Source of the DNA: Kaistia soli DSM 19436
Lineage (GTDB): Bacteria > Pseudomonadota > Alphaproteobacteria > Rhizobiales > Kaistiaceae
Direction of reading: 5' to 3'
DNA: 64,000 bases
Assembly: GCF_900129325.1 (NCBI RefSeq)
Contig: NZ_FQUP01000001.1
Span: forward strand, 1,840,615-1,904,614
The translations under genes were made by a program, and so were the position numbers. A model generated the notes under the pieces. The model was not told the DNA's origin and ran no database searches. It was given only the letters and a program-made list of their open reading frames with translations. This document shows, in pieces, positions 19,752 through 28,151 of this stretch. Each line of letters opens with the position of its first letter. Positions within the stretch are counted from its first letter, which is position 1.

Positions 19752-19994
19752 TCAGCCCACGATCTCGACGCGGTAATTCTCGATGACCGTGTTGGCCAGC
19801 AGCTTGGCGGCCATGGCTTCGACCTCGGCCTTGGCCTTTTCGGTGTCGGTTCCGGCGATCTCGATGTCGAACACCTTGCCTTGGCGGACGCCGCCGATGC
19901 CGGCGAAGCCGAGCGAGCCGAGCGCGCCTTCAATGGCCTTCCCCTGCGGATCGAGGACGCCGTTCTTCAAGGTGACGGTGACGCGGGCCTTCAT
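19752..19994 (-). CDS. purS: Phosphoribosylformylglycinamidine synthase subunit PurS
   Basis: Eighty-residue structural subunit that bridges PurL and PurQ and helps channel ammonia. '[20 protein letters not shown]' near the N-terminus and '[11 protein letters not shown]' in the middle are diagnostic. Start chosen at ATG 19994 because the longer frame runs into the purC terminator region. It lies 58 bases downstream of that terminator, so expression may depend on read-through or a separate promoter. Confidence 0.95.
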   Translation of the reverse strand: MKARVTVTLKNGVLDPQGKAIEGALGSLGFAGIGGVRQGKVFDIEIAGTDTEKAKAEVEAMAAKLLANTVIENYRVEIVG

Positions 19995-20043
19995 GGATGC
20001 TCCGGTAGACGCGATTGCAGTGGAAGATGCGCCCCCGAGGGGC

Positions 20044-20075
20044 GAAACGGAAACGGCCGCCCGTGAGGGCGGCCG
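20044..20075 (-). terminator. Rho-independent terminator between purC and purS
   Basis: Perfect 9-bp GC stem (20054-20062 with 20067-20075), loop of four, followed on the minus strand by TTTCCGTTTCG. It sits 14 bases after the purC stop, inside what would otherwise be one pur operon. Confidence 0.85.
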
Positions 20076-20088
20076 CAATCGTTATTGC

Positions 20089-20853
20089 TTACTGGACGAG
20101 CACGGGACCGCCGCCGACGGGGCGGTCGGGCTCGATCAGGATGCCAAGGCGGCGCGCGACTTCCTGATAGGCCTCGACGAGCCCGCCCATGTCACGGCGG
20201 AATCGATCCTTGTCGAGCTTGTTCTGGGTCGCGACGTCCCACAGCCGGCAGCTATCGGGCGAGATCTCGTCGGCGACGACGATACGCATCATGTCGCCTT
20301 CCCAGAGCCGGCCGCATTCGATCTTGAAATCGACCAGCTGGATTCCGGCGCCGAGGAAGAGGCCGGAAAGGAAGTCGTTGACACGAATGGCCAGCGCCAT
20401 GATGTCGTCGATTTCCTGCGGCGTCGCCCAGCCGAAAGCGGTGATGTGTTCTTCCGACACCATCGGATCATCGAGCGCATCGGCCTTGTAGTAGAACTCG
20501 ATGATCGAGCGCGGCAGAACCGTGCCCTCTTCGAGACCCAGGCGCTTCGCCAGCGAACCGGCGGCGACGTTTCGCACGACGATCTCGAGCGGGATGATCT
20601 CGACTTCACGAATCAGCTGCTCACGCATGTTGAGCCGGCGGATGAAGTGAGTCGGAATGCCCATCTTGTTCAGATGAGTGAAGATATGTTCGGAAATGCG
20701 GTTGTTAAGCACGCCCTTCCCGTCAACAACCTCATGCTTTTTCTTGTTAAAAGCAGTGGCGTCGTCTTTGAAGAATTGTATCAGCGTGCCGGGCTCAGGT
20801 CCTTCGAAAAGGATCTTGCCCTTGCCCTCATAGATGCGCCGACGGCGGTTCAT
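20089..20853 (-). CDS. purC: SAICAR synthase
   Basis: Joins aspartate to CAIR with ATP in purine synthesis. Start placed at ATG 20853 ('[20 protein letters not shown]'), the usual beginning of alphaproteobacterial PurC; ATG 20883 in frame would add ten residues. Diagnostic stretches are '[17 protein letters not shown]' and '[16 protein letters not shown]'. About 254 residues, family length. Divergent from the DUF1476 gene across about 300 bases, with a terminator directly downstream. Confidence 0.96.
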   Translation of the reverse strand: MNRRRRIYEGKGKILFEGPEPGTLIQFFKDDATAFNKKKHEVVDGKGVLNNRISEHIFTHLNKMGIPTHFIRRLNMREQLIREVEIIPLEIVVRNVAAGSLAKRLGLEEGTVLPRSIIEFYYKADALDDPMVSEEHITAFGWATPQEIDDIMALAIRVNDFLSGLFLGAGIQLVDFKIECGRLWEGDMMRIVVADEISPDSCRLWDVATQNKLDKDRFRRDMGGLVEAYQEVARRLGILIEPDRPVGGGPVLVQ

Positions 20854-21160
20854 GGGCACATACCGTGGTTTGAGGAAATCCATTAGGCCGGGGTTCCAAT
20901 ATACAGGGATTCGCCGCGGCGAAAGTTCAGCCGGCCGAACCCGATCAGGGTCGTCCGCGCGGCGTGAACCTACCCGATCGCTCCCGAATTAACAATGAGC
21001 CACTCTTGCGGCGATTTGGAGCGAGGACGCCCTAAGGTGGCCATCTCCGTGCTGCGTTGGCGTTGATTTGGGGTATTCGTCACTATATGCAAGGGGCCAC
21101 CTAGCCTGCGGCTCGCCAAGCGGCCTGCCGTCAGTTCATCTGAATTCAGCGGAGAGCCCG

Positions 21161-21484
21161 ATGACGACGTTCGACCAGCGCAAGGACGCCTTCGAGAACA
21201 GGTTCGCCCATGATGAAGCCCTTCGCTTCAAGGCCACTTCTCGCCGCAACAAGCAGCTCGGCCTCTGGGCCGCGGCGCTGATGGGGAAGGCCGGCGCCGA
21301 AGCGGAGACCTATGCGAGTGAAGTGGTCGCTGCGGACTTCGAAGAGGCCGGCGATGAAGATGTCTTCCGCAAGGTCCGCCAGGACCTCGATGCTGCCGGC
21401 ATCGCCCAGTCGGACCACCAGATCCGCCGTACGATGGACGAGCTGCTTGCCAAGGCGATCGAGGACGTCAGGACCGAGGGCTGA
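21161..21484 (+). CDS. DUF1476 protein, zeta-type F1 ATPase inhibitor
   Basis: 107 residues from ATG 21161, preceded by GGAGAG. The N-terminus 'TTFDQRKDAFENRFAHDEAL' and 'RRNKQLGLWAA' match DUF1476. The Paracoccus member of this family is the zeta subunit, which blocks ATP hydrolysis by the F1Fo ATP synthase using its N-terminal helix. Location beside purC is a recurrent alphaproteobacterial arrangement. Functional assignment is by family, since inhibitory strength varies between species. Confidence 0.9.
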   Translation: MTTFDQRKDAFENRFAHDEALRFKATSRRNKQLGLWAAALMGKAGAEAETYASEVVAADFEEAGDEDVFRKVRQDLDAAGIAQSDHQIRRTMDELLAKAIEDVRTEG

Positions 21485-21511
21485 GTTTCCCCGACGCGCG
21501 AGGGCGCTGAC

Positions 21512-22282
21512 ATGACGTTCGTCTCGCTCGCCGCGCGTTTGGCGGACGCAACGCCTGCGCTCTCGGCCTGGATTTCGATGCCGGATCCGCTTATTGCGGA
21601 AAGCGCGGCCAGGGCCGGCTTCGATGCCGTGACCCTCGACATGCAGCATGGATTGCATGATCCGGTCAGCGTCATGCGAGGGGTCGCCGCCGTGACACTT
21701 GCTGGGCAGCCGACCATCGTGCGTGTGCCGGTCGGCGATTTCGCGATGGCGAGCCGCGCGCTGGACATGGGCGCATCAGCTGTGATCGCGCCAATGATCA
21801 ATTCGGTCGCGGACGCCGAGGCACTGGTCGCTGCCACCAAATACCCGCCGGTCGGCCAGCGAAGCTGGGGTCCCACGCGCGCCATCCAGCTTCAGGGCAT
21901 CGATCCCGCAGCCTATCTGGCGAATGCCAACCAGACGACGCTGGCTTTCGCCATGATCGAGACGCTCGCCGCTATGGCAGCGCTCGACGCGATCCTCGAA
22001 GTTCCCGGCCTTGATGCCGTGTTCATCGGACCGTCTGATCTCTCGATTGCGCTCTCCAACGGCGCCAATGTCGACCCAATGCGGATCGACAACCAGGACG
22101 CTGCCTCAGCGATTCGCGCCCGCGCACACGCAGCCGGCAAGCGGGTCGGTATCTTCGCGCTGAACGGTGCCCAGGCGCGGCTCTATCGCGCGCTCGGCTA
22201 TGATTTCATCGCGCTCGGCGTCGATGCTGCCTATTTTGCGCTCGGCGCGGCGGCCATGCTGGCGGACGCACGGCGCGACTGA
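21512..22282 (+). CDS. HpcH/HpaI-family aldolase
   Basis: 256 residues forming a class II (metal-dependent) pyruvate aldolase-type TIM barrel. Recognisable parts: 'FDAVTLDMQHGLHDP' (residues about 38-52), 'VRVPVGDFAMASRALDMGAS', 'RSWGPTRA' and 'LDAVFIGPSDLSIALS', which is highly typical. Family members cleave 4-hydroxy-2-oxo acids to pyruvate and an aldehyde. In this copy the usual acidic position before the conserved His (E-H) reads Q-H, so catalysis or specificity may differ. 27 bases downstream of the DUF1476 gene; possibly co-transcribed. Confidence 0.88.
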   Translation: MTFVSLAARLADATPALSAWISMPDPLIAESAARAGFDAVTLDMQHGLHDPVSVMRGVAAVTLAGQPTIVRVPVGDFAMASRALDMGASAVIAPMINSVADAEALVAATKYPPVGQRSWGPTRAIQLQGIDPAAYLANANQTTLAFAMIETLAAMAALDAILEVPGLDAVFIGPSDLSIALSNGANVDPMRIDNQDAASAIRARAHAAGKRVGIFALNGAQARLYRALGYDFIALGVDAAYFALGAAAMLADARRD

Positions 22283-22380
22283 CGAGGCCGTCCGAAGCGG
22301 CCCTCTGTTCACTTTTGCACTTTCGGCGGGCGAGACGTATTTCTTATCCGGCGGCGACTTGCGCCGTCCGGGGGGAAATC

Positions 22381-23076
22381 ATGAGAAAGCCTATCGCCGA
22401 ATTCATCGGCACTTTTACGCTCGTCTTGTTTGGCTGCGGCTCGGCGGTGATCGCGGGTCCGCAAGTTGGGGCCACCACGGTCGGGGTTCTCGGCATCGCC
22501 TTCGCCTTCGGCCTTGCCATCGTTGCCATGGCATATGCGATCGGTCCGGTCTCCGGTTGTCACGTCAATCCTGCTGTTAGCCTTGGCGCGCTTATTGCCG
22601 GCCGCATGTCCGTCGGCGATTTCGTCTCCTATGTGGTCGCGCAGCTCGCGGGCGCGATTGTCGGTGCGCTCGTGCTCTTCCTGATCATGAAGGGCAAGGC
22701 ATCGGGCTGGGAAGGCGGCATGGGCACTAATGGCTGGGGTGCCGGCTATCTCGGCGAATACAACACCGTGTCGGCGTTTCTGTTCGAGACCGTCGCGACC
22801 TTCATCTTCCTGGTCGTGATCCTCGGCGTGACGCACAAGATCGCGCTCAACCACTTCGCCGGCCTCGCCATCGGCCTGACGCTGGTCATGATCCACATTG
22901 TCGGCATCAACGTCACCGGTGTGTCGGTCAATCCGGCGCGCAGCATCGGGCCGGCGCTATTCGTTGGCGGCCAGGCGGTCGCGCAGCTCTGGCTGTTCAT
23001 CATCGCGCCCTTCCTTGGCGCCGCACTGGCCGGGCTGCTGTTCCGCTCGGGGGTTCTCTACGGCAGAGAGAGCTGA
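22381..23076 (+). CDS. aqpZ: Aquaporin Z-type water channel
   Basis: 231 residues from ATG 22381, six membrane helices. Two NPA boxes: 'HVNPAVSLG' (Asn63) and 'SVNPARSIG' (Asn184). The selectivity filter positions His172 and Arg187 indicate a water-selective aquaporin rather than a glycerol facilitator. The N-terminus 'AEFIGTFTLVLFGCGSAVIA' is typical of AqpZ. Inner membrane. Single gene, convergent with glutathione peroxidase. Confidence 0.95.
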   Translation: MRKPIAEFIGTFTLVLFGCGSAVIAGPQVGATTVGVLGIAFAFGLAIVAMAYAIGPVSGCHVNPAVSLGALIAGRMSVGDFVSYVVAQLAGAIVGALVLFLIMKGKASGWEGGMGTNGWGAGYLGEYNTVSAFLFETVATFIFLVVILGVTHKIALNHFAGLAIGLTLVMIHIVGINVTGVSVNPARSIGPALFVGGQAVAQLWLFIIAPFLGAALAGLLFRSGVLYGRES

Positions 23077-23096
23077 GGAAACGGCCTTCAATGACG

Positions 23097-23121
23097 CGAG
23101 GCCGGGCACGTCCCGGCCTCG
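23097..23121. terminator. Hairpin between convergent aqpZ and glutathione peroxidase genes
   Basis: Ten-bp perfect stem (23097-23106 with 23112-23121) around a five-base loop. Neither side has a strong T run, so it is a possible weak bidirectional terminator. Confidence 0.5.
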
Positions 23122-23139
23122 ACTGCTGCATCGCCTAGA

Positions 23140-23613
23140 CTAGGCGACGGCGAGGGCGGTCTCGATTGCGGCGACGACAGCCGGATCGTCCGGGACTGTC
23201 TTCGGGCTGAAGCGCGCGGCGATCGCGCCATCGCGGCCGATCAGGAACTTCTCGAAGTTCCAGGTGATGTCCTCATCGCCAGCGAGCCAGTCATAGAGTG
23301 GATGGCGGTCCTCGCCCTTGACCGAGATCTTGGCGAACATCGGGAAATCGACGCCATAGGTCGAACGGCAGAAATCGGCGATCTCCTCGTTAGAGCCCGG
23401 CTCTTGCCCGGCGAAATTGTTGGCCGGGAAGCCGACGACGACGAGGCCGCGATCCTTGTATTTGGCATAGAGCGCTTCGAGACCGTCATATTGCGGCGTC
23501 AGCCCGCATTTTGAGGCGACGTTGACGACCAGCAGCACCTTATCGGCATAGTCAGCGAGCGTCGTTTCGCTGCCATCGATACGCTTCAGGGGAATGTCAA
23601 AGGAGGAGGCCAT
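23140..23613 (-). CDS. Glutathione peroxidase family protein (cysteine type)
   Basis: 157 residues from ATG 23613. Peroxidatic Cys36 lies in 'NVASKCGLTPQY' where animal enzymes have selenocysteine. 'GFPANNFAGQEPG' carries the conserved Gln, and 'WNFEKFLIGRDG' the conserved Trp-Asn. The first segment has PANNF in place of PCNQF, a form common in Rhizobiales. A further Cys in 'IADFCRSTYGVDFPMF' may resolve the sulfenic acid, so thioredoxin is the likelier reductant. Detoxifies peroxides in the cytosol. Confidence 0.93.
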   Translation of the reverse strand: MASSFDIPLKRIDGSETTLADYADKVLLVVNVASKCGLTPQYDGLEALYAKYKDRGLVVVGFPANNFAGQEPGSNEEIADFCRSTYGVDFPMFAKISVKGEDRHPLYDWLAGDEDITWNFEKFLIGRDGAIAARFSPKTVPDDPAVVAAIETALAVA

Positions 23614-23689
23614 GCGGAATCCAGGTTCGGGATGACGAAAGGGACCGCTCCTCAATAGGCAAGTCCGGCCCTGCCGTCATCTATCCCGT

Positions 23690-25003
23690 TCAGGCGGCGG
23701 TTTCGCCGAAGACGCGACGGAAGATCGTGTCGACATGCCGCGTGTGGTAGCCGAGGTCGAATTTCTCCTCGAGCTCCGCATCGGACAGCACAGCAGTGAC
23801 GCCCGTGTCTGCTTTCAGTTCGGTCAGGAAGTCGGCACCTTGTTCCCAGACCTTCATGGCATTGCGCTGGACGAGGCTGTAGGCGTCCTCGCGGGAGACG
23901 CCCTTCTGGGTCAAGGCCAGCAACACGCGCTGCGAATGAACGAGGCCGCCGAGCCTGTCGAGATTCTTCTGCATGTTGTCCGGATAGACCAGCAGCTTCT
24001 CGATTACGCCGGCGAGGCGATTCAAGGCGAAATCAAGCGTCACGGTCGCGTCGGGACCGATCATCCGCTCGACCGAGGAATGCGAGATATCCCGCTCGTG
24101 CCAGAGCGCGACATTCTCCATGGCCGGGACGACCATGCCGCGCACAAGGCGCGCCAGCCCGGTGAGATTCTCGGTCAGCACGGGATTGCGCTTGTGCGGC
24201 ATCGCCGACGAGCCCTTCTGGCCGGGCGAGAAATATTCCTCGGCCTCCAGAACCTCGGTGCGCTGCAGGTGGCGGATCTCCGTCGCCAGCCGTTCGATCG
24301 ACGATGCCACGACGCCGAGGGTCGCGAAATACATCGCGTGGCGGTCACGTGGGATGACCTGCGTCGATACGGGCTCGACCGCGAGCCCGAGCGCGGCGGC
24401 GACATGCTCCTCGACACGAGGATCGATATTGGCGAAGGAGCCGACCGCGCCTGAAATCGCACAGGTCGCCACTTCGGCGCGCGCGGCGACGAGACGGGCA
24501 CGGCCCCGTTCGAATTCGGCGTAGGCCTGGGCAAGCTTGATGCCGAACGTCGTCGGCTCGGCATGGATGCCATGGCTGCGGCCGATGGTGACGGTGTCCT
24601 TGTGCTCAAAGGCGCGTTGCTTCAGCGCCGCCAGCAAGCGGTCGACATCGGCGATCAGAAGGTCGGCGGCGCGTACGAGCTGGATGTTGAAGCAGGTGTC
24701 TAGCACGTCGGAGGACGTCATGCCCTGATGCACGAAGCGCGCATCCTCGCCGACGATCTCGGCCAGATGCGTCAGGAAGGCGATGACGTCGTGCTTGGTT
24801 GTCCGCTCGATCTCGTCGATGCGGTGTACATCAAAGGTGGCGGCGCTCCCCTTGGCCCAGACCGTCTCGGCGGCGGATTTCGGCACGGTACCGATCTCCG
24901 CCAGCGCATCGAGGGCATGTGCCTCGATTTCGAACCAGATGCGGAACCGCGTCTCCGGCGACCAGATTTCCGTCATTTCGGGGCGGGAGTAGCGCGGGAT
25001 CAT
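23690..25003 (-). CDS. purB: Adenylosuccinate lyase
   Basis: Cleaves SAICAR to AICAR and adenylosuccinate to AMP. 437 residues from ATG 25003; the open frame extends much further upstream, but that part is antisense to rpe. Fumarase-superfamily signature 'SSAMPHKRNPVLTENL', plus 'TSSDVLDTCFNIQLVRA' and 'GRSHGIHAEPTTFG'. Opening 'IPRYSRPEMTEIW' is the canonical N-terminus. 92 bases downstream of rpe on the same strand; possibly one unit. Confidence 0.97.
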   Translation of the reverse strand: MIPRYSRPEMTEIWSPETRFRIWFEIEAHALDALAEIGTVPKSAAETVWAKGSAATFDVHRIDEIERTTKHDVIAFLTHLAEIVGEDARFVHQGMTSSDVLDTCFNIQLVRAADLLIADVDRLLAALKQRAFEHKDTVTIGRSHGIHAEPTTFGIKLAQAYAEFERGRARLVAARAEVATCAISGAVGSFANIDPRVEEHVAAALGLAVEPVSTQVIPRDRHAMYFATLGVVASSIERLATEIRHLQRTEVLEAEEYFSPGQKGSSAMPHKRNPVLTENLTGLARLVRGMVVPAMENVALWHERDISHSSVERMIGPDATVTLDFALNRLAGVIEKLLVYPDNMQKNLDRLGGLVHSQRVLLALTQKGVSREDAYSLVQRNAMKVWEQGADFLTELKADTGVTAVLSDAELEEKFDLGYHTRHVDTIFRRVFGETAA

Positions 25004-25095
25004 GCGGTGGCTTCCTTGGCGAACGGTCAGGGGCGGCCGGCTGGCGGTCGGCGTTGATCTAGCGAATTTCGCCGCCCGGCGTAACCCCTGCCGCG

Positions 25096-25764
25096 TCAGG
25101 CACCGCGCCGCATGCCGCGGATCGCTGCTATATTGGCGGCATAGGCGGAGGCATCGCCCTTGAAGACGGCCGAGCCCGCGACCAGCACCTCGGCACCGGC
25201 CTTGATCAAAGCCGGCGCGGTGTCGGGCGAGACGCCGCCATCCACTTCGATGCGGACGGGCCGCGCGCCGATCATCCGGCGCACCCGCGCGACCTTTTCC
25301 ACCGAGGCGGGAATGAAGCTTTGGCCGCCGAAGCCAGGATTGACCGTCATCACAAGGACGACGTCGACGATGTCGAGGATATATTCGAGCGCGCTTTCCG
25401 GCGTCGCCGGATTGATTGCGACGCCGGCCTTCTTTCCGAGGGCCCGGATATGCTGCAGCGAACGGTGGAGATGCGGACCGGCCTCGGCGTGAACTGTCAT
25501 CACGTCGGCGCCCGCCGCTGCGAAGGCATCGAGATAGGCATCCGCCGGCGCGATCATCAGGTGAACGTCGAAGATCTTGGTCGTGACATGGCGCACGGCC
25601 TTCACCACTTCGGGCCCGAACGTGATGTTGGGCACGAAATGCCCGTCCATGATGTCGAGATGGATCCAGTCCGCCCCCGCCGCATCGATGGCTCGGATTT
25701 CCTCGCCAAGCCGCGAGAAATCGGACGACAGCACGGAAGGAGCAATCAGCGGCGGATGGGCCAT
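25096..25764 (-). CDS. rpe: Ribulose-phosphate 3-epimerase
   Basis: Interconverts ribulose 5-phosphate and xylulose 5-phosphate in the pentose phosphate and Calvin pathways. 222 residues from ATG 25764 ('[20 protein letters not shown]'). Metal site and catalytic acids appear in '[19 protein letters not shown]', '[14 protein letters not shown]' and 'VEVDGGV'-equivalent '[13 protein letters not shown]' region; '[15 protein letters not shown]' is diagnostic. Upstream of purB. Confidence 0.96.
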   Translation of the reverse strand: MAHPPLIAPSVLSSDFSRLGEEIRAIDAAGADWIHLDIMDGHFVPNITFGPEVVKAVRHVTTKIFDVHLMIAPADAYLDAFAAAGADVMTVHAEAGPHLHRSLQHIRALGKKAGVAINPATPESALEYILDIVDVVLVMTVNPGFGGQSFIPASVEKVARVRRMIGARPVRIEVDGGVSPDTAPALIKAGAEVLVAGSAVFKGDASAYAANIAAIRGMRRGA

Positions 25765-25982
25765 GGTGTCTGTCTCTTGCCTCTCGATTGCTTCGGACGC
25801 GATAGGCCGTAACACGGGCGGGCAGCCCCCAGCAATTGCCCAGCAGCCCCAAGGCAGGCAAAGTCCGCCCTAACGTGGGCAACCTGATTCCCCTTCCTGG
25901 CGTGGCCCGACGGTTGGACGGCATCGCCGGTTAGCAACGAAGATCTGGTCGGCAGAAAGCGGGGAGAGAGGAGCAATCCGGC

Positions 25983-26756
25983 GTGTTGGAACTCGAGGGC
26001 GGAAGGGCCGGCCGGATCTGGCGGGATGGCGACAGCGTCACGCGCCCCGCCGGGGCCTGGACGCCAACGGTTCACCGGTTTCTGCGCCATCTGCACGACG
26101 CCGGTTTTTCCGCCGCGCCGATGCCACTGGCCCTCGAAGGGGGCCAGGAAATCGTGACTTATGTCGAGGGCCGGGTCTGCGAGGACTTGGCCGACCCGGC
26201 GACAGGGTCGCTCGCGATGCTCGCTTCGGCCGGCGCGCTGCTGAGGCGCTTCCATGATGCGGCGCGTGGCTTCCTCGAATCGGACGGTGAGGAGCAACGA
26301 TGGATGCTGCCGCCGCAGGAGCCCTGCGAGATCGTCTGCCACGGCGACTTCGCGCCCTTCAATGTCGCGACCGTTGGAGAAGCTGCCGTCGGCATCATTG
26401 ATTTCGATGCGTCCCACCCGGCTCCAGCCGTATGGGACCTTGCCTACGCAGTCTATCGATGGGCGCCCCTTTCCGATCCCACGCATGATGGCGTCGCGTT
26501 CGGCACCGAGGAACAGCTGCGGCGCGCCCGGCTCTTCTGCGATGCGTATGGAGCGGATGAGAACGACCGTCGCCAGCTGCCAGACATGATCGTGCGGCGC
26601 CTGCGTGCGCTGCTGGACTTCATGCACGCCCGCGCCAATGCCGGCGACGCCACGTTCGTCGAGGATATCAACGTCGGAGATTCTGATATTTATATCAGGG
26701 ACTTGGATTATATTCGGCAGAGAAGCGACCGGCTGATTTCCGTGCTGATCGACTAG
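25983..26756 (+). CDS. Aminoglycoside-phosphotransferase-fold kinase (APH/choline kinase family)
   Basis: 257 residues, starting at a non-canonical or ambiguous codon (frame opens at 25983). The catalytic loop 'CHGDFAPFNVATVG' (the HGDxxxxN motif, about residue 119) and the metal-binding 'IIDFDASHPAPAVWDLAY' identify the APH/ChoK kinase fold. Substrate unknown; many such proteins phosphorylate small metabolites such as choline, homoserine or sugars rather than antibiotics. Stands alone, between the rpe promoter and the oxidase gene. Confidence 0.85.
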   Translation: MLELEGGRAGRIWRDGDSVTRPAGAWTPTVHRFLRHLHDAGFSAAPMPLALEGGQEIVTYVEGRVCEDLADPATGSLAMLASAGALLRRFHDAARGFLESDGEEQRWMLPPQEPCEIVCHGDFAPFNVATVGEAAVGIIDFDASHPAPAVWDLAYAVYRWAPLSDPTHDGVAFGTEEQLRRARLFCDAYGADENDRRQLPDMIVRRLRALLDFMHARANAGDATFVEDINVGDSDIYIRDLDYIRQRSDRLISVLID

Positions 26757-26764
26757 AGCAAAGG

Positions 26765-26790
26765 ACCGAAGAGTGGATTCCGGTTTTCGG
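26765..26790. repeat. Copy of a Rhizobiales-type intergenic palindromic repeat
   Basis: CCGAAGAGTGGATTCCGGTTTTCGG closely resembles the core of a dispersed intergenic repeat common in Rhizobiales genomes (a variant of CCGAAAAGTGGATTCCGGTTTTCGG). Its ends form an imperfect inverted repeat. It lies between the kinase and oxidase genes. Confidence 0.55.
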
Positions 26791-26897
26791 CGTCATCCGA
26801 TGCGAAAGCAAAGAGCTGGATCGCCCCTTGTGCGTCCGATGGGATGCGTGGCGATCTGGGGCCGGTGTGGTGGCCGTTTGGTGATCAGGGACTGTTG

Positions 26898-28148
26898 ATG
26901 GACAAATATGATGCGATCGTGCTCGGCGCCGGCATCGTCGGCGTGTCCGCCGCCATTCATCTCCTGCGCCGCAATCGCAGCGTCCTGCTGCTCGACAAGG
27001 GCCTGCCGGGGGAGGCGACCTCCTATGGCAATGCAGGGGTCATCGAGCGCGAAGGCTTCTATCCGATCGTCTTTCCTCGCGGTCTCGGCGAACTCTACCG
27101 CATCGCTCGCAACGAAGAGGCGCGGCTCAACTACAACCGCCGCTTCCTGCCGCGCCTTGCGCCCTGGCTGCTGAAGCTGCGCAAGGCGACGGGGCAACGG
27201 GGCATCGACGCCTATGCCGAGGCGATGAACCCGATTCTCTCGCATGCGGCAGCCGAGCATGGCTCGCTCGCCGGAAAAAGCCGCGCCGTCGAGTTCTTCC
27301 GCGGTACGGGGTGGCTGAAGGGCTATCGCAGCATCGCAAGCTTCGAAGCCGGGACTAAAGCGCACCTGGCCCTCGCCGATCATTTCGGCGTCCGCTACCA
27401 GGTGCTCAGCAACCATGAGATTGTCGATCTCGAGCCCGATCTGTCGCCCGTCTTCGCCCGCGCCGTCTTGTGGCCCGAGTCGGTTTCTGTCTCCAGCCCG
27501 GGCGGCGTCACCAAAGCGCATGCGCGGCTGTTCGAGCTGATGGGCGGGGCGTTTGCCCAGGGCGACGCACAATCGCTGCGCCGGGAGAATGATCTCTGGG
27601 TCGTCGACCGCGCCAGCGGCCCCGCCACAGCGCCTGACGTCGTCGTGGCGCTGGGGCCCTGGTCGATGGATCTCCTTGCACCGATGGGCTATCGGCTGCC
27701 CTTCGCCGTCAAGCGTGGCTACCATCAGCATTTCAGGCCACGCGGCGATGCGGCGCTGGACCGGCCGGTTGTCGACGTCGACCATGGCTATGTGCTGACG
27801 CCGATGCGGCAAGGCTATCGCATTACCTCGGGCATCGAGTTCGACGAACGGGATGCGCCGCCGACGCCGATCCAGATCGAGCGGATCATGCCGCAGGCGC
27901 GGGCGCTCTTTCCGCTCGGCGATGCCATTGAACGCGAGCCATGGATGGGTGCCCGGCCATGCTTCCCGGATTCGAGGCCGATCGTCGGGCCGGCGCCGAA
28001 GCATCCGGGCCTGTGGCTGGATTTCGGCCACGGTCACCTCGGCTTCACACTCGGTCCCGCGACCGGCCGCCTGCTCGCCGAACAGATCACCCGCGAGATG
28101 CCCTTCGTCGATCCGGCGCCGTTCAGCGCGCTCCGCTTCGGTCGCTGA
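26898..28148 (+). CDS. FAD-dependent oxidoreductase, D-amino acid dehydrogenase (DadA)-like
   Basis: 416 residues from ATG 26898. N-terminal dinucleotide-binding motif 'AIVLGAGIVGVSAAIHLL' then 'LLDKGLPGEATSYGNAGV', which matches the DadA-type sequence after the second strand. The C-terminal part ends with 'LWLDFGHGHLGFTLGPATGR', a DAO-family hallmark. Expected to oxidise D-amino acids or related amines at the membrane with FAD. It converges on an amino acid-binding protein gene three bases from its stop. Exact substrate unknown. Confidence 0.87.
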   Translation: MDKYDAIVLGAGIVGVSAAIHLLRRNRSVLLLDKGLPGEATSYGNAGVIEREGFYPIVFPRGLGELYRIARNEEARLNYNRRFLPRLAPWLLKLRKATGQRGIDAYAEAMNPILSHAAAEHGSLAGKSRAVEFFRGTGWLKGYRSIASFEAGTKAHLALADHFGVRYQVLSNHEIVDLEPDLSPVFARAVLWPESVSVSSPGGVTKAHARLFELMGGAFAQGDAQSLRRENDLWVVDRASGPATAPDVVVALGPWSMDLLAPMGYRLPFAVKRGYHQHFRPRGDAALDRPVVDVDHGYVLTPMRQGYRITSGIEFDERDAPPTPIQIERIMPQARALFPLGDAIEREPWMGARPCFPDSRPIVGPAPKHPGLWLDFGHGHLGFTLGPATGRLLAEQITREMPFVDPAPFSALRFGR

Positions 28149-28151
28149 GGT

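Noticed and set aside
20854-21160. Purine riboswitch upstream of purC
   Set aside because: I found no three-stem purine aptamer or recognisable conserved loop sequence in this spacer.
25004-25924. N-terminal extension of the purB frame
   Set aside because: It reads through rpe in another frame; known PurB proteins start at the motif encoded at 25003.
26793-28037. A 414-codon minus-strand frame opposite the DadA-like gene
   Set aside because: Antisense shadow; the plus-strand product has clear FAD motifs.
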